DNA of 64,000 nucleotides from Planctomycetota bacterium (GTDB lineage Bacteria; Planctomycetota; UBA1135; UBA2386): assembly GCA_016713175.1 (NCBI GenBank), contig JADJPQ010000011.1, positions 124,001 through 188,000 of the forward strand, written 5' to 3'. The first letter of the stretch is position 1, and each line of letters starts with the position of its first letter. This document shows, piece after piece, positions 37,671 to 46,569 of this stretch. Position numbers and translations under genes: made by a program. The notes under the pieces were generated by a model, which was not told the origin of the DNA, ran no database searches, and worked only from the letters and a program-made list of their open reading frames with translations.

Positions 37671-39302
37671 CTAGAAGATGCTCGCCTGGAAGCGGAACGC
37701 CCGGACGCCGGGCGGGAAGATCGTGCTCTCCTTCGCGCTCGGTCCCGCGATGCGGTCGAACAGCTCTTCGATCCGGCGATACATGTCGCCCTCGAGGCGC
37801 GGGAACAGGTCGGCGCGCTCCTCGGCGGCCTTCAGTTCCTTGCGCGCGCGCTCGGCGTAGCGCTTGACCAGCAGGAAGTCGATCGACGGCTGGCCATCGG
37901 GCCGCTTCTCGTCGAGCACCAGGACCTGGATGCCGCGCTGGACCAGCACCGACTGGATCTGGATCGACGTGCTGCTGTTGGTGGAGGTGTAGTAGATCCG
38001 GTCGACCTCCTCCGGTGCGAGTGCCGCCGGCCGGGCAGCGCCGTCGCCGCCCTTGGGGGCCGCGACCAGCCGGCGGACGTTCTCCTCGTAGTCCGCCAGC
38101 GTGATCACCGGTGACGTGTCCTGCGGCCGGCGGAACGGGATGTGCCGGGCCAGTTCGTCGAACAGACAGGTCTGGCGACCGGCAACGGTCAGCGGTCGCA
38201 GTCCGGTCTCGGACATCAACAGCCCCTTCAATTCGCGACCATGGGTCAGCAGGATCTGCTGGAGTTCGCCCGGCCGCGTCGCCAGCCCGCACAGTCCGGC
38301 CAGGACCTGTTGTTCGACCTCGGCGCGGAAGCGATCGAACGCGAAGTCGCGCTTGACGTCTTCGCGGCTCGCGGTCGGTTCCAGGGAGTGGCACTCGATC
38401 GCCGCGGCCAGGAACACGGCCTTGTCGGGGAGGATCCCGACGGCGCCCTGACGCACCAGCATGCCCTTGACGTAGAGGTCGGCGCCGCCATTGGTGTTGA
38501 CGAAGCTGCTGTCGGCCGGCACCCAGATCAGGCCGCCGAGCTGGAGGTCTTCGCGATGGATCTGGAAGAACAACAGCGGCTCGGGCAGGCGGAGGTGCTG
38601 CATCAGGAACGTCCGCGCATCGGCGTGTGACCGCCAGGGCACCTGATCGGAGCGGATGTTGTAGACCGGCAGCCCGCGTTGGCCTTCGACCGGGTACGGC
38701 AGCAGCATCGCGTAGGCGCGGGTCCGGGCGCCCAGTTCCTCGCGCAGCAGCTTCACGTGTTCGTTCTTCTGCACGCTGACGCGAACGGTCGTGCCGATGT
38801 GCTCGCGCGGCGACGGCTTGATTTCGTACTCGCCGTTGGCGGTGCAGAGGAACAGCCGGCCATCGTCGATATTGCTGCCGACCGCCCGGCTGTGCACCTG
38901 GATCTTGCTGCCAACGATGAACGCCGACAGGATGCCGATGCCGAAATTACCGATCAATTTGCGGGTCAACACCGGATCGGCGAGCTGTTCGCGCATCTGG
39001 CGCGTGCCGCTCCGGCCGATGCTGGTCAGGAAGTCGCGCATCTCCACTTCGGTCAGGCCGACGCCATTGTCGCGCACGACCAGCGTGCGATCGTGGTCGT
39101 CGAACCAGATCTCGCAACGCAGGCCGTCGGCCGGATGGGGCTGTGTGGCGTGGTGCTCGCGCTTGGACAGGGCGTCCATCGCATTGGCGAGCAGTTCGCG
39201 GATGCAGGTCAGCTCGTCCGAGTACAGCGACTTGGCGACCAGGGTGATCAGCGCATCGAGTTTGACGTCGAGGCGGTGGAGCGGTTCGGGCGTTGGCGTC
39301 AT
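37671..39302 (-). CDS. HtpG/Hsp90-family chaperone
   Basis: 543 residues; the ATG at 39302 overlaps the previous gene's stop and the coding region upstream in this frame is only antisense read-through. GHKL ATPase motifs are complete: 'IRELLANAMDAL' (catalytic Glu36, Asn40, Asp43), 'VVRDNGVGL' (Asp78), 'LIGNFGIGILSAFIVG' (about 116-131). The middle domain carries 'LYVKGMLVRQ' and 'ECHSLEPTASREDVKRD', both typical of HtpG. The C-terminal dimerisation part is shorter than in E. coli HtpG (624 residues in total there). It is an ATP-dependent chaperone whose operon mate is a second, more divergent GHKL protein, giving a possible heteromeric pair. Confidence 0.9.
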   Translation of the reverse strand: MTPTPEPLHRLDVKLDALITLVAKSLYSDELTCIRELLANAMDALSKREHHATQPHPADGLRCEIWFDDHDRTLVVRDNGVGLTEVEMRDFLTSIGRSGTRQMREQLADPVLTRKLIGNFGIGILSAFIVGSKIQVHSRAVGSNIDDGRLFLCTANGEYEIKPSPREHIGTTVRVSVQKNEHVKLLREELGARTRAYAMLLPYPVEGQRGLPVYNIRSDQVPWRSHADARTFLMQHLRLPEPLLFFQIHREDLQLGGLIWVPADSSFVNTNGGADLYVKGMLVRQGAVGILPDKAVFLAAAIECHSLEPTASREDVKRDFAFDRFRAEVEQQVLAGLCGLATRPGELQQILLTHGRELKGLLMSETGLRPLTVAGRQTCLFDELARHIPFRRPQDTSPVITLADYEENVRRLVAAPKGGDGAARPAALAPEEVDRIYYTSTNSSTSIQIQSVLVQRGIQVLVLDEKRPDGQPSIDFLLVKRYAERARKELKAAEERADLFPRLEGDMYRRIEELFDRIAGPSAKESTIFPPGVRAFRFQASIF

Positions 39303-41173
39303 GGCTGAGTCGGTCGGGGTCGGATCAGGGTCGACAGCGCGGCGTCGTGGGCAGAGGTGAACTCGCGGCGGACGTCGGCGTCCCAGGTGAAGCCGCAATC
39401 GAGCAGTGCCCGCCACAGTAACACGTCCGCCAGCGCACTCGCGCGGGCCAGGTCGGTGAGGGCATGGCGGCGCAGGTCTTCGGCCAGCGGGTGGTCGGGG
39501 TTGAACACCAGGCTCCAGCGCGACTTCGCCAGCAGCGCGAGCAGCTTCGCGCGTCCGGGGCGGATCTTCTCGTCCAGCACTTCCTCGGGCACCGACAGCA
39601 TCTGTCGATGCTGTTGCCAGTCCATGCCGAACATGTCGGCGAGCTTGAACAGCGGATGCGCGCGCAGCGCCGTCGGATCGATCGCGAGCACGGGCCGGTC
39701 CGGTCCCAGGTTCTCGATTCTCACCTCGCGCACGGTCTCGTGGCGCTGCTTCAGCAGGGCGAGGGCCGTCTGCCAGCGGGCGGCGGGCGCCTCCGGGGCC
39801 GTTGCCGCGGTGATCGCGGCGATCGGCAGGCGCCATTCGGTGCGGGCCATCTCGACGAACGCGCGGACCTCGCTCGCGGTCGCATCGACGATCTTGTGGC
39901 CGGCGCTCTCGGCCAGTTGCCGTGCCGCCGGCAGTGCATCGGGCGACTCGACGATCCGCAGCGTGTCCTCGACGGTGCGCAGTTCGGCCAGCGTCGCCGG
40001 TTCGCCGAGCACCATCGGCAAGGGCAGGTGGCGGCCGATCGCCGTGCGCAGCAGCGGCGAGTTCGCGGTTGCGCGCATCAGCGCCCGTCCGTGTTCGGCG
40101 AGCAGGGGCCGGCACGAGGTGTTGCCGGTGCGCAGCAGAGCTGCCAGCCCGCCGGCGGGATCGTGGGCACGCACGCTGTCGGCATCGGCACCAGGGTCGC
40201 CAGTGATCGCCCAGGCCTCGAGGCGCCGGACCAGCGCGCGGGTCCGCTGATCGTCCAACGCAACGCGTTCGCGGGCCTCGTTGACCTCGATGTCGCGGGC
40301 GATCACGACGCCATGGAGGAACGTCAGCGACGGCGGCAGCAGGTCGGCGGCCCGGGTGACCGCATAGCGATTGACGTGCAGGTCGATGCCCGGTGGTTTC
40401 GCCGCGTTCCGCGGCACGTACAGCACGCCGCCAAGCCCGAGATCGGCGCGCCAGGGCAGGACGACCTGCAGCAGCGTGTCGTCGCTGATCAGGCCGCGTT
40501 CGCGCAGGAACGCGTTGCAGGCGGCGGCCGGAGTCGGCCGATCCCACGGCGCGATGCGGCTGTTGACCGGCGCCGGCGAGTCGTTGACGTGGATCGGGAA
40601 CGGAATGAAGTCGCAGACCTCGCGGACGATCCGCGTCAGCACTTCCGGTTCGAGCAACTGCTCGCGCCAGGGCGGGGCGACGACCAGTTCGACCTCGGTG
40701 CCCGGCGGCCGTGACCCGGGCTGCAGGGCGGATTTCGTGTAGGAGAAGTCGGCGGGCCTGAACAGCCACTGCCAGGCCTCGGGCGCCGTGCGCGATGCGG
40801 TCCTGATCGTCACCGCGGTGGCGCACAGCGCGGTCGCGTAGGTGCCGACGCCGAAACGGCCTTCGATGTCGAAGCCGTCCGGCCGTTCGGTTCGCGGAGC
40901 CTTGCGCGCCTGCGCCGACCCGGAAGCGCGCACCACGGCCAGATGGTCGAGGGCCGCCGCGTCGAAGCCGATGCCCTGATCGATCACGCGCAGGGTGGTC
41001 GCGCCGGTCAGCAGACGGATGCGTGGATCCGCGGCGCCGCCAGCGCGCAACAACGCATCGCAGGCATTCTGGATCAGTTCGCGAACGACCGCATGCGCCG
41101 GCCGTTCGTAGCGGCTCCGCTGGCCATCGAACCAGTCCTTCGCGTGAACGACTACTTGACCGCTGTCGGGCAT
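39299..41173 (-). CDS. Divergent Hsp90-like GHKL ATPase
   Basis: 624 residues, starting 13 bases after the anti-sigma-like gene and overlapping the HtpG-like gene by ATGA. Bergerat-fold motifs: 'VVRELIQNACDALL' (catalytic Glu32, Asn36), 'VIDQGIGFD' (Asp65), 'GRFGVGTYATAL' (about 105-116). The middle region has 'LYVPRNAAKPPGIDLHVNRYAV', like the LYV.RVFI strand of Hsp90. The C-terminal 280 residues are helical and unlike HtpG. The same layout of an odd Hsp90-like protein occurs in bacterial conflict loci. Likely an ATP-driven chaperone or switch; client unknown. Confidence 0.82.
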   Translation of the reverse strand: MPDSGQVVVHAKDWFDGQRSRYERPAHAVVRELIQNACDALLRAGGAADPRIRLLTGATTLRVIDQGIGFDAAALDHLAVVRASGSAQARKAPRTERPDGFDIEGRFGVGTYATALCATAVTIRTASRTAPEAWQWLFRPADFSYTKSALQPGSRPPGTEVELVVAPPWREQLLEPEVLTRIVREVCDFIPFPIHVNDSPAPVNSRIAPWDRPTPAAACNAFLRERGLISDDTLLQVVLPWRADLGLGGVLYVPRNAAKPPGIDLHVNRYAVTRAADLLPPSLTFLHGVVIARDIEVNEARERVALDDQRTRALVRRLEAWAITGDPGADADSVRAHDPAGGLAALLRTGNTSCRPLLAEHGRALMRATANSPLLRTAIGRHLPLPMVLGEPATLAELRTVEDTLRIVESPDALPAARQLAESAGHKIVDATASEVRAFVEMARTEWRLPIAAITAATAPEAPAARWQTALALLKQRHETVREVRIENLGPDRPVLAIDPTALRAHPLFKLADMFGMDWQQHRQMLSVPEEVLDEKIRPGRAKLLALLAKSRWSLVFNPDHPLAEDLRRHALTDLARASALADVLLWRALLDCGFTWDADVRREFTSAHDAALSTLIRPRPTQP

Positions 41174-41186
41174 CCTCGGTCGTCCC

Positions 41187-41879
41187 CTAGGCGGCCGGTG
41201 GCCGATGGTCGATCACGGCGCCGAACTGGCGGACCTTGTCGAGGGAGTCCTGCAGCCGCACATCGTTGCGCAGCAACTCGCGGAGGACCAGCTCGACAAC
41301 ATGAGCATGCGCGAACGGCACCCGCACCAGATAGATGCCGCGGTCCTGGGCGCCGTTGCGGGCGTGCAAACGGATGCACACGGCATGGCCGGTCGCTGGT
41401 GCTGGTGGCGGCGCCTCTACGGGGTCGAGCCTCGGCAGTTGCATGCCGCCTGGAGCCCTGGCGATCACCGGCTCGATACGTTGCCAGAGGTCGACGGCGA
41501 GCGAACTGGCGAGCGCGATCGCAATGGTGAAATACCGCTGATGCAGCGGTTGCTGCTGGCTGCCCGGACCCTGCGGGCCCAGACCGCCGGCCCCGAGCTC
41601 GAGCAGTTCGTATTTGCTTGCCGCGACATCGTCGGGTGGCCATCGCAGGGTGTCTTCGTCGTCGGGCGGTGCCTCGTCGGCGGGATCCCGTTGTGCGGCG
41701 GTGATCGCCGCCGTGGCCACTGCCTCGGCGCGTGCGGCCTGGGCACGTGCGACGGCCAGACATACCTCGCAATCCTTGGCGTGGAACAGGACCGAGAGCC
41801 GGTCGATCGGAGTCAAGGACCGGGGCTGCTCGAGGTACTGCGCGTAGATCTCACACAATGGAGAACGCATCTGGTTCAT
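41187..41879 (-). CDS. Zinc-binding anti-sigma-like protein (ZAS motif)
   Basis: 230 residues; overlaps the preceding sigma-like gene by ATGA. Near the N-terminus it has H33-x3-C37-x2-C40 ('FHAKDCEVC'), the core of the zinc-binding anti-sigma (ZAS, zf-HC2) domain. A short hydrophobic run 'YFTIAIALASSLAVDLW' (about 116-132) is marginal for a membrane span. The C-terminal 80 residues are alpha/beta. ZAS proteins hold a cognate sigma factor inactive; the gene just upstream is a candidate partner. If right, this pair could control the Hsp90 operon. Confidence 0.5.
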   Translation of the reverse strand: MNQMRSPLCEIYAQYLEQPRSLTPIDRLSVLFHAKDCEVCLAVARAQAARAEAVATAAITAAQRDPADEAPPDDEDTLRWPPDDVAASKYELLELGAGGLGPQGPGSQQQPLHQRYFTIAIALASSLAVDLWQRIEPVIARAPGGMQLPRLDPVEAPPPAPATGHAVCIRLHARNGAQDRGIYLVRVPFAHAHVVELVLRELLRNDVRLQDSLDKVRQFGAVIDHRPPAA

Positions 41880-42685
41880 GCGGGATCACCTCCGTTCGAC
41901 GCCAGCAGCAGCGTCGACTGCCAGTGACTCACGACCGCGTCGCGGCTGACGAAGGGCTGCCCTCCCCAGCCTGGCGGGAAGGGGGCGCAGCGCAGGATCT
42001 CGCCGAGAGCGAGCGGGTCGGCGGCAAGCGTGCCTTGGAACGCCTCGCCAAACCGGTGCCGGAAGTCCTCCAGCCAGTCGTAGACCTTCTTGAGCGGAGT
42101 GTTGAGGAAACGGGATACGTCCATGGGTGCGTAGCCGTTGCCGTAATGCAGGAGTTGACCGAAGGGAGCCAGCGGCTGGATAGGGGCGGTGGCGCGCTCC
42201 AGGGCTGTTCGCAAGAATCCGAGGGCCTTCTGTCGCAGGTCATCATCGATGGGGTCCTTCTGGATGGCGCCGGGGTCCTGGCCCTGCAACTGTCCCATGT
42301 CCCAGTCCTGGTCCCTGCGTTCGCAGGTCCTTGCATCGGTGCGCGCTGCAAAGAACAGCACCTGGACGAGCCAGGGATCGAAGCCGGGCGGCGTCTTGTA
42401 ACCGCGGCACACCCTTGGCCACGTTGCCGGGGCGAACGTCAGGGCGAACGCGAGAGCGACATGTTCCACGGCGCAACGTCCCCGATGGGGCGGCATTCCA
42501 TTGCTGCCCTTCTGCACCTTCGCCAACGCCGTGTCGCAGAGTTCCTCGGCGCCAAGCCCTCGCCACGGCGGTGCGTCCGCCGGTGCCGCGCGGTAGCGCG
42601 TCATGGCCCAGACCCGCACTTCCTCGACCTGTTCCGGGCTCCAGGCACTTCCAGGCAACTCGTAGACGAACTGCGGCGGGGGCAT
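41876..42685 (-). CDS. Candidate sigma-factor-like HTH protein
   Basis: 269 residues, first gene of the minus-strand operon; ATG at 42685 preceded by an AGGA/CCCCC-containing leader. The N-terminal half is helical ('EELCDTALAKVQKGSNGMPP', 'VEHVALAFALTFAPATW'); the C-terminal part contains a helix-turn-helix-like run 'MDVSRFLNTPLKKVYDWLEDF' resembling sigma region 4. No clear region 2 is seen, so the sigma assignment rests mainly on the HTH and on pairing with a ZAS-type protein. It could instead be a planctomycete-specific DNA-binding regulator. Confidence 0.4.
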   Translation of the reverse strand: MPPPQFVYELPGSAWSPEQVEEVRVWAMTRYRAAPADAPPWRGLGAEELCDTALAKVQKGSNGMPPHRGRCAVEHVALAFALTFAPATWPRVCRGYKTPPGFDPWLVQVLFFAARTDARTCERRDQDWDMGQLQGQDPGAIQKDPIDDDLRQKALGFLRTALERATAPIQPLAPFGQLLHYGNGYAPMDVSRFLNTPLKKVYDWLEDFRHRFGEAFQGTLAADPLALGEILRCAPFPPGWGGQPFVSRDAVVSHWQSTLLLASNGGDPA

Positions 42686-42955
42686 CGGGGGAGATCCTGG
42701 GTTGCGCCGACTGCTTGGGCGGGCCAGGCAGCAGCAGGACCGGGCAGGAACGGATTGCACTCTACACCCAGGGCAACCCGCGGCGGTGAGTCGGAGTGCG
42801 CGCAAAGAAAAACGCGCGGGCACCGAGCCGCGGGTGTGTTCGGCCCTGTCCGGCAGCATCAGACCCGCCCATCCATCCCACGTGCCCATTCCGTTTGCGA
42901 CTCCTGTGCCTGCCGTCGTCGGACCCTTCCCGGCCCTCGGGGCCGTGACAAGACC
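42686..42955. promoter_or_regulatory. Divergent intergenic region
   Basis: This 270-base gap separates the minus-strand sigma/Hsp90 operon from the second PafA/Dop operon and must carry both promoters. It holds an A-rich-loop hairpin (GCGCG, loop CAAAGAAAAA, CGCGC, around 42799-42818). No convincing -35/-10 pair was found on either strand. Confidence 0.35.
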
Positions 42956-44254
42956 ATGATCCGTCGGCGACCGGCTGCGCAACCCGGCCGGATCCCGACG
43001 GTCGGCACGGAGACCGAACTGTTGCCAGTCGTGACCGGGATGTCCGCGGAGGCGGCGGTTGGTGGACTGCTGACTGCCGCGCGGCGGCGATTCAGGACGG
43101 TGGCGGCCGCCCGTGGCGGGCTGTTCACCGGTTCGGCACGGCTCTATCGCGACTGCGGGTCGCTGCTGGAAGTGTGTTCGCTCCCGGCCTCCACGCTCGA
43201 CGGTGTCTGGCGGCAGCTTGCCGTTGCGCTCGCAACGACGCGCCTGTTGGCGGGCGACCTGAGGACCGGCGAACAGGCGTTGCGCGCCCTGGTCTGCCCG
43301 CCGACCGACGCGGCCTTCCGGGCCGGTGATCCGGCGCGGACGCAAGGACACCACCTGAACTACGCGGCCCCGCCGTTGGGGGACAGGGACGCGGCGTTCT
43401 TCGAGGCATGTCTGCATGCCACATCGGCGATCACCGGCCCCGGCGGCTTCGTGCGTGGGCAGAGCGGCGGACGCTTCGTCGTCGATCCACGGCGACAGCA
43501 TCTGTTTGCCGTCGGCTCGGCGCCGCGTCCGCTGTTCCGGACGAAGCCGGGCCGGATCGAAGTCATGGCCTTCGGATTCACGCAGAACCCGATCGATGTC
43601 TGGCTGCGTGTCGGCCTTCCCTGGCTGGCGTTGTGCACGATCGCGCTGCGGCCGGACCTGGTGCCCACGGTGCGATGTTCGATGACCCAGCCGAACGGGG
43701 TCGTGCACGTTGGTTGGCGGGACCGCCCGTCTGCCCCCGGACCACTCGTCGATCTGCTGGAGAGGATCCTGATCGAGGTGTTCGAGCCGATGCTCGATCA
43801 CGAGGAAGTCGTCCTGGCCGGGCTCGAAGAGGTCGTGACCTGGGCCCGACGCGGCGTGTCGGCCCTTCGTCGCCTGGCGTTCCATGACATTGCCCGCGAA
43901 TTCCCGGCCGCATTCGCCCTGAAGGCCTTCGTGTTTCAGAAGATCCTGGCAGCGAAAGGCCGTGAGTTGCCGCGAGCGTGGTCCCGTGGGCCGACGACTG
44001 CCTGGAATGACGATCTGGCCCGCCTTGCCCGCGGCGCCGTGCTCGCCGATTGCGTGCTCGCGCCCACCGCCTTGCAGCGCATGGCGTTGGATGTCGAGGC
44101 GCGAACATGGGAACTGGCCGTGCTCGAAGTGCCGACGACGGTGGCCGCGCCGTTGCCGCCGCCATGCGCGGGCGCCACCGATTGGTGCTGGCAGCTCCAC
44201 GAACGACTGTTGGCGGAGCGGTCCGCCAAGCCCTGGACCTGGGATCTGCCGTGA
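42956..44254 (+). CDS. PafA/Dop-family enzyme 2
   Basis: 432 residues from ATG 42956; a long apparent extension upstream is antisense to the sigma-like gene and is discarded. Clear paralogue of the enzyme at 33003: shared 'TVGTETELLP', 'ARLYRDCGSLLEVCSLPAS' (catalytic Asp kept), 'RTQGHHLNYAA', 'ITGPGGFVRG' and 'IEVMAFGFTQNPIDVWLRVG'. 'GHHLNY' is closer to the PafA/Dop G.HENY motif than in copy 1. One of the two may ligate and the other remove the Pup-like tag, as PafA and Dop do, but neither shows an obvious Dop-loop insertion. It is followed with ATG/GTGA overlap by a WD40-type protein rather than a tag gene. Confidence 0.82.
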   Translation: MIRRRPAAQPGRIPTVGTETELLPVVTGMSAEAAVGGLLTAARRRFRTVAAARGGLFTGSARLYRDCGSLLEVCSLPASTLDGVWRQLAVALATTRLLAGDLRTGEQALRALVCPPTDAAFRAGDPARTQGHHLNYAAPPLGDRDAAFFEACLHATSAITGPGGFVRGQSGGRFVVDPRRQHLFAVGSAPRPLFRTKPGRIEVMAFGFTQNPIDVWLRVGLPWLALCTIALRPDLVPTVRCSMTQPNGVVHVGWRDRPSAPGPLVDLLERILIEVFEPMLDHEEVVLAGLEEVVTWARRGVSALRRLAFHDIAREFPAAFALKAFVFQKILAAKGRELPRAWSRGPTTAWNDDLARLARGAVLADCVLAPTALQRMALDVEARTWELAVLEVPTTVAAPLPPPCAGATDWCWQLHERLLAERSAKPWTWDLP

Positions 44255-45183
44255 GCGACCCTTTTGCCTTCGAGTGTGTGTGGTCGACCCCGCTGCCGGC
44301 GAAGGCCGGCCGGTTCGCCCTCAGCCCAGATGGCGAGATCCTCGCCGTGCCTGGGCGCGACGGATCGATCCGACTCCTGTCCGTGCGCGACGGCCAGGTC
44401 CTGGCGGTGCGTTCCGCCGCGCATCGCCGCGAGATCATTGCCGCGGCCTGGAGCGCGAACGGCAGCCTGCTGGCGACCGGTGCCTATCCAGGCGAGGTGG
44501 GTATCTGGCGCCCGGATCTCTCGCCGGTGGTGGCCTTGGGGGGACTGCCGCGAGAGGTCAACACCCTCGAGTTCGCCGGGGTCCGCCGCCTCGTCGCGGC
44601 GACCGAGAGCGGCTTGTCCCAGATCGCTTTGCCCGCGGGCGATATCCTGCCCGGTGCCAGCGGCTCTGCGAACCACTTGGTGTGCACCGGTGATGGCGGC
44701 GTGATCGCGGGGACCGAAGGTGGTCTGTTGCAGGTGCGGGGCGCGGCGATGGAGTTGCGCCGCAGCTGGCCAGCGCATGCAGCGCCGATCTGCCAGGTGG
44801 TCCGATGCGACAACGGCGATTGCATCACCGTGGGCAAGGATCGCATGGTCGTGCGCTGGCGGGCAACCACGCCGGTGGCCAGATGGCGTCGGGAACTCGG
44901 CGGGGAACTGTTGGCGGCGGCGTTGGCTCCGGACGAAGCGGTACTGGCCGTGCGTGGCCGCGATGACCGGGTCCACCTGCTGGATCCACGCGATGGCCAG
45001 GCGCTGCATGCCCATGTCGAACCGGCGACCGAGCGCGGCTGGTGCGTGGGGCTGCAGTTCCTGCCCGGCCTTGCGGATCCGTGGCTCCTGCTCGGTCTGG
45101 CCGAGGAGGATCGGTGCATCCGGGCCTGGTGCGTGCGGCGCGGTGCCGACAGGGCCGCCTGGTCCGAATGGGTGTCGGCATGA
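44251..45183 (+). CDS. WD40-type beta-propeller protein
   Basis: 310 residues from GTG overlapping the ligase stop (GTGA). About seven propeller blades: 'RFALSPDGEILAVPGRDGSIRLLSVRDGQ' (parts), 'IIAAAWSANGSLLATGAYPGEVGIW', 'NTLEFAGVRRLVAATESG', 'CITVGKDRMVVRW', 'LLAAALAPDEAVLAVRGRDDRVHLLD'. No signal peptide, so it is cytoplasmic. Single propellers of this kind serve as protein-recognition platforms. Beside a Pup-ligase-like enzyme it could be the substrate-recognition partner; that is inference from position. Confidence 0.8.
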   Translation: MSDPFAFECVWSTPLPAKAGRFALSPDGEILAVPGRDGSIRLLSVRDGQVLAVRSAAHRREIIAAAWSANGSLLATGAYPGEVGIWRPDLSPVVALGGLPREVNTLEFAGVRRLVAATESGLSQIALPAGDILPGASGSANHLVCTGDGGVIAGTEGGLLQVRGAAMELRRSWPAHAAPICQVVRCDNGDCITVGKDRMVVRWRATTPVARWRRELGGELLAAALAPDEAVLAVRGRDDRVHLLDPRDGQALHAHVEPATERGWCVGLQFLPGLADPWLLLGLAEEDRCIRAWCVRRGADRAAWSEWVSA

Positions 45184-46514
45184 CCGGCACCGGGATCGCC
45201 GATCTGCTGGCGCCGGGGGTACTCGATGCGTTCCTGGCCGCCCCGGGGGCGGTGCGATCGGCGCGTCGCTTGGCGGTGATGTTCGCGCGAATGCTGCGTT
45301 CGGGTCTGCTCGATCCCTCGGCGGCGCGGGCCGCGGCGCCGCACCTACGGCAGGCGGACCCGACTGCGGTGCTGCGAACGGTCGGCACGGTCGGCTGGCA
45401 TGCATGGAAGGCGGGGGGTGGTGTCATCGACCTCGATCCAGATGGGCGTCGGCAGCCGGTGATCGGAGCGTTCCTCGCGGCGATCGTCGACGGCATCGCC
45501 GACCTGGCCGCGGCGTTCCTCGCCCTCGATCTGGTCGGCAGGCGGCGGTTGTGGCTTCTGGCGTCCGCTGTCCCGGCGTTGGCCGCGCTGGTGCGCCCCT
45601 GGCTGGCGGACGATGCGCAGGGCGATGGACCGTTGCGCGACCTCGCGATCCAGGCCCTCGGTCAGGCGCTTCTGGCCGGCGATGACGTGGCCCGGCAGGT
45701 TCTCGTCGCTCTCGCGTCGGGCCGATCGGCGGCGCGCGCTGGTGCCGCTGTGGTGTTGCGCCGCGCGGACCGCGAGCGCAGCAACGGTCCCCCGCGCGAG
45801 GTTCGGGCAGGAACGCTGGCGACGCTGCTGTCCTCGGGCAGCTTGCGGGCGCGGCGCTGGGCGCTGTCGTTGTCGGAATACGTCTCGTTGCCATCGGTGA
45901 CCCGTCCGATCCTGGTCGAGGTACTGCGTCTTGCCACCACACCGGCGCATCGCCGCAGTACGACGGTCGGACAGGTCGCCCGCATCCTGGCATCGTGGGT
46001 GGATGCCGGCCTGTGCGTCGAGCGGCGCGGCCGCATGCTCTGGGCATCGGGTGCACCTTGCGGCGAGGTCGCCATCGACGATGGAGTCCGCCTGCTGCCC
46101 CCATCGTGGGTGGCAGCGCGCGCAGCGACGAGCATGCGTGCGACCGAGCGGTTGGACCGACTGCTGTTGGATGGCGGCAGCGCTCGGGCGACCGCGATGG
46201 CCGTTCTCGCGCTTGCATACGAACGCTGGGTGGCCGGTGACCGAGAACACGCCGATGCGTTGCTGCGCGCGGCGATCCACGAGGCGCGCGCCGAACCGGT
46301 GGCCGTCGAGATGCTGCGGGCAGCGCGGGGCATGGCGCACCTGCCGACGCCAGCCGGCCGGTGCCTGCTGGAGCAGGCCGTGGCCCGCCTGCTGGCCATC
46401 CCCTGGGCGGTCGCCGAGGCAGCGGATGCGCGGTTCTGTCTGCAGCGTGTGCGGCAGGCGGCCGCGACGGAACCTGCGTTGCCAGATCCGATTCGTCCGC
46501 CAGGCCGGCCCTGA
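45180..46514 (+). CDS. Helical repeat protein, possibly HEAT-like
   Basis: 444 residues, ATGA overlap with the WD40 gene. Ala/Leu/Arg-rich antiparallel helices through most of its length ('LRDLAIQALGQALLAGDDVARQVLVALASG', parts; 'RARRWALSLSEYVSLPSV'), in the style of HEAT/ARM repeats. No enzyme motif. Third gene of the ligase-propeller cassette, probably a scaffold subunit. Confidence 0.62.
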   Translation: MTGTGIADLLAPGVLDAFLAAPGAVRSARRLAVMFARMLRSGLLDPSAARAAAPHLRQADPTAVLRTVGTVGWHAWKAGGGVIDLDPDGRRQPVIGAFLAAIVDGIADLAAAFLALDLVGRRRLWLLASAVPALAALVRPWLADDAQGDGPLRDLAIQALGQALLAGDDVARQVLVALASGRSAARAGAAVVLRRADRERSNGPPREVRAGTLATLLSSGSLRARRWALSLSEYVSLPSVTRPILVEVLRLATTPAHRRSTTVGQVARILASWVDAGLCVERRGRMLWASGAPCGEVAIDDGVRLLPPSWVAARAATSMRATERLDRLLLDGGSARATAMAVLALAYERWVAGDREHADALLRAAIHEARAEPVAVEMLRAARGMAHLPTPAGRCLLEQAVARLLAIPWAVAEAADARFCLQRVRQAAATEPALPDPIRPPGRP

Positions 46515-46569
46515 ATGTGGCGCGCCCGGCAAGTCGTCGCGCGCAGACGATCCATCGACGAGAACCTAG

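Noticed and set aside
37671..40826. 1051-codon minus-strand frame including the HtpG-like gene
   Set aside because: The first 508 codons are out-of-frame read of the other Hsp90-like gene; HtpG similarity begins at the ATG at 39302.
41732..42955. Upstream extension of the second PafA/Dop gene to 840 residues
   Set aside because: The extension is antisense to the sigma-like gene and has no family similarity; the ATG at 42956 directly precedes the conserved part.
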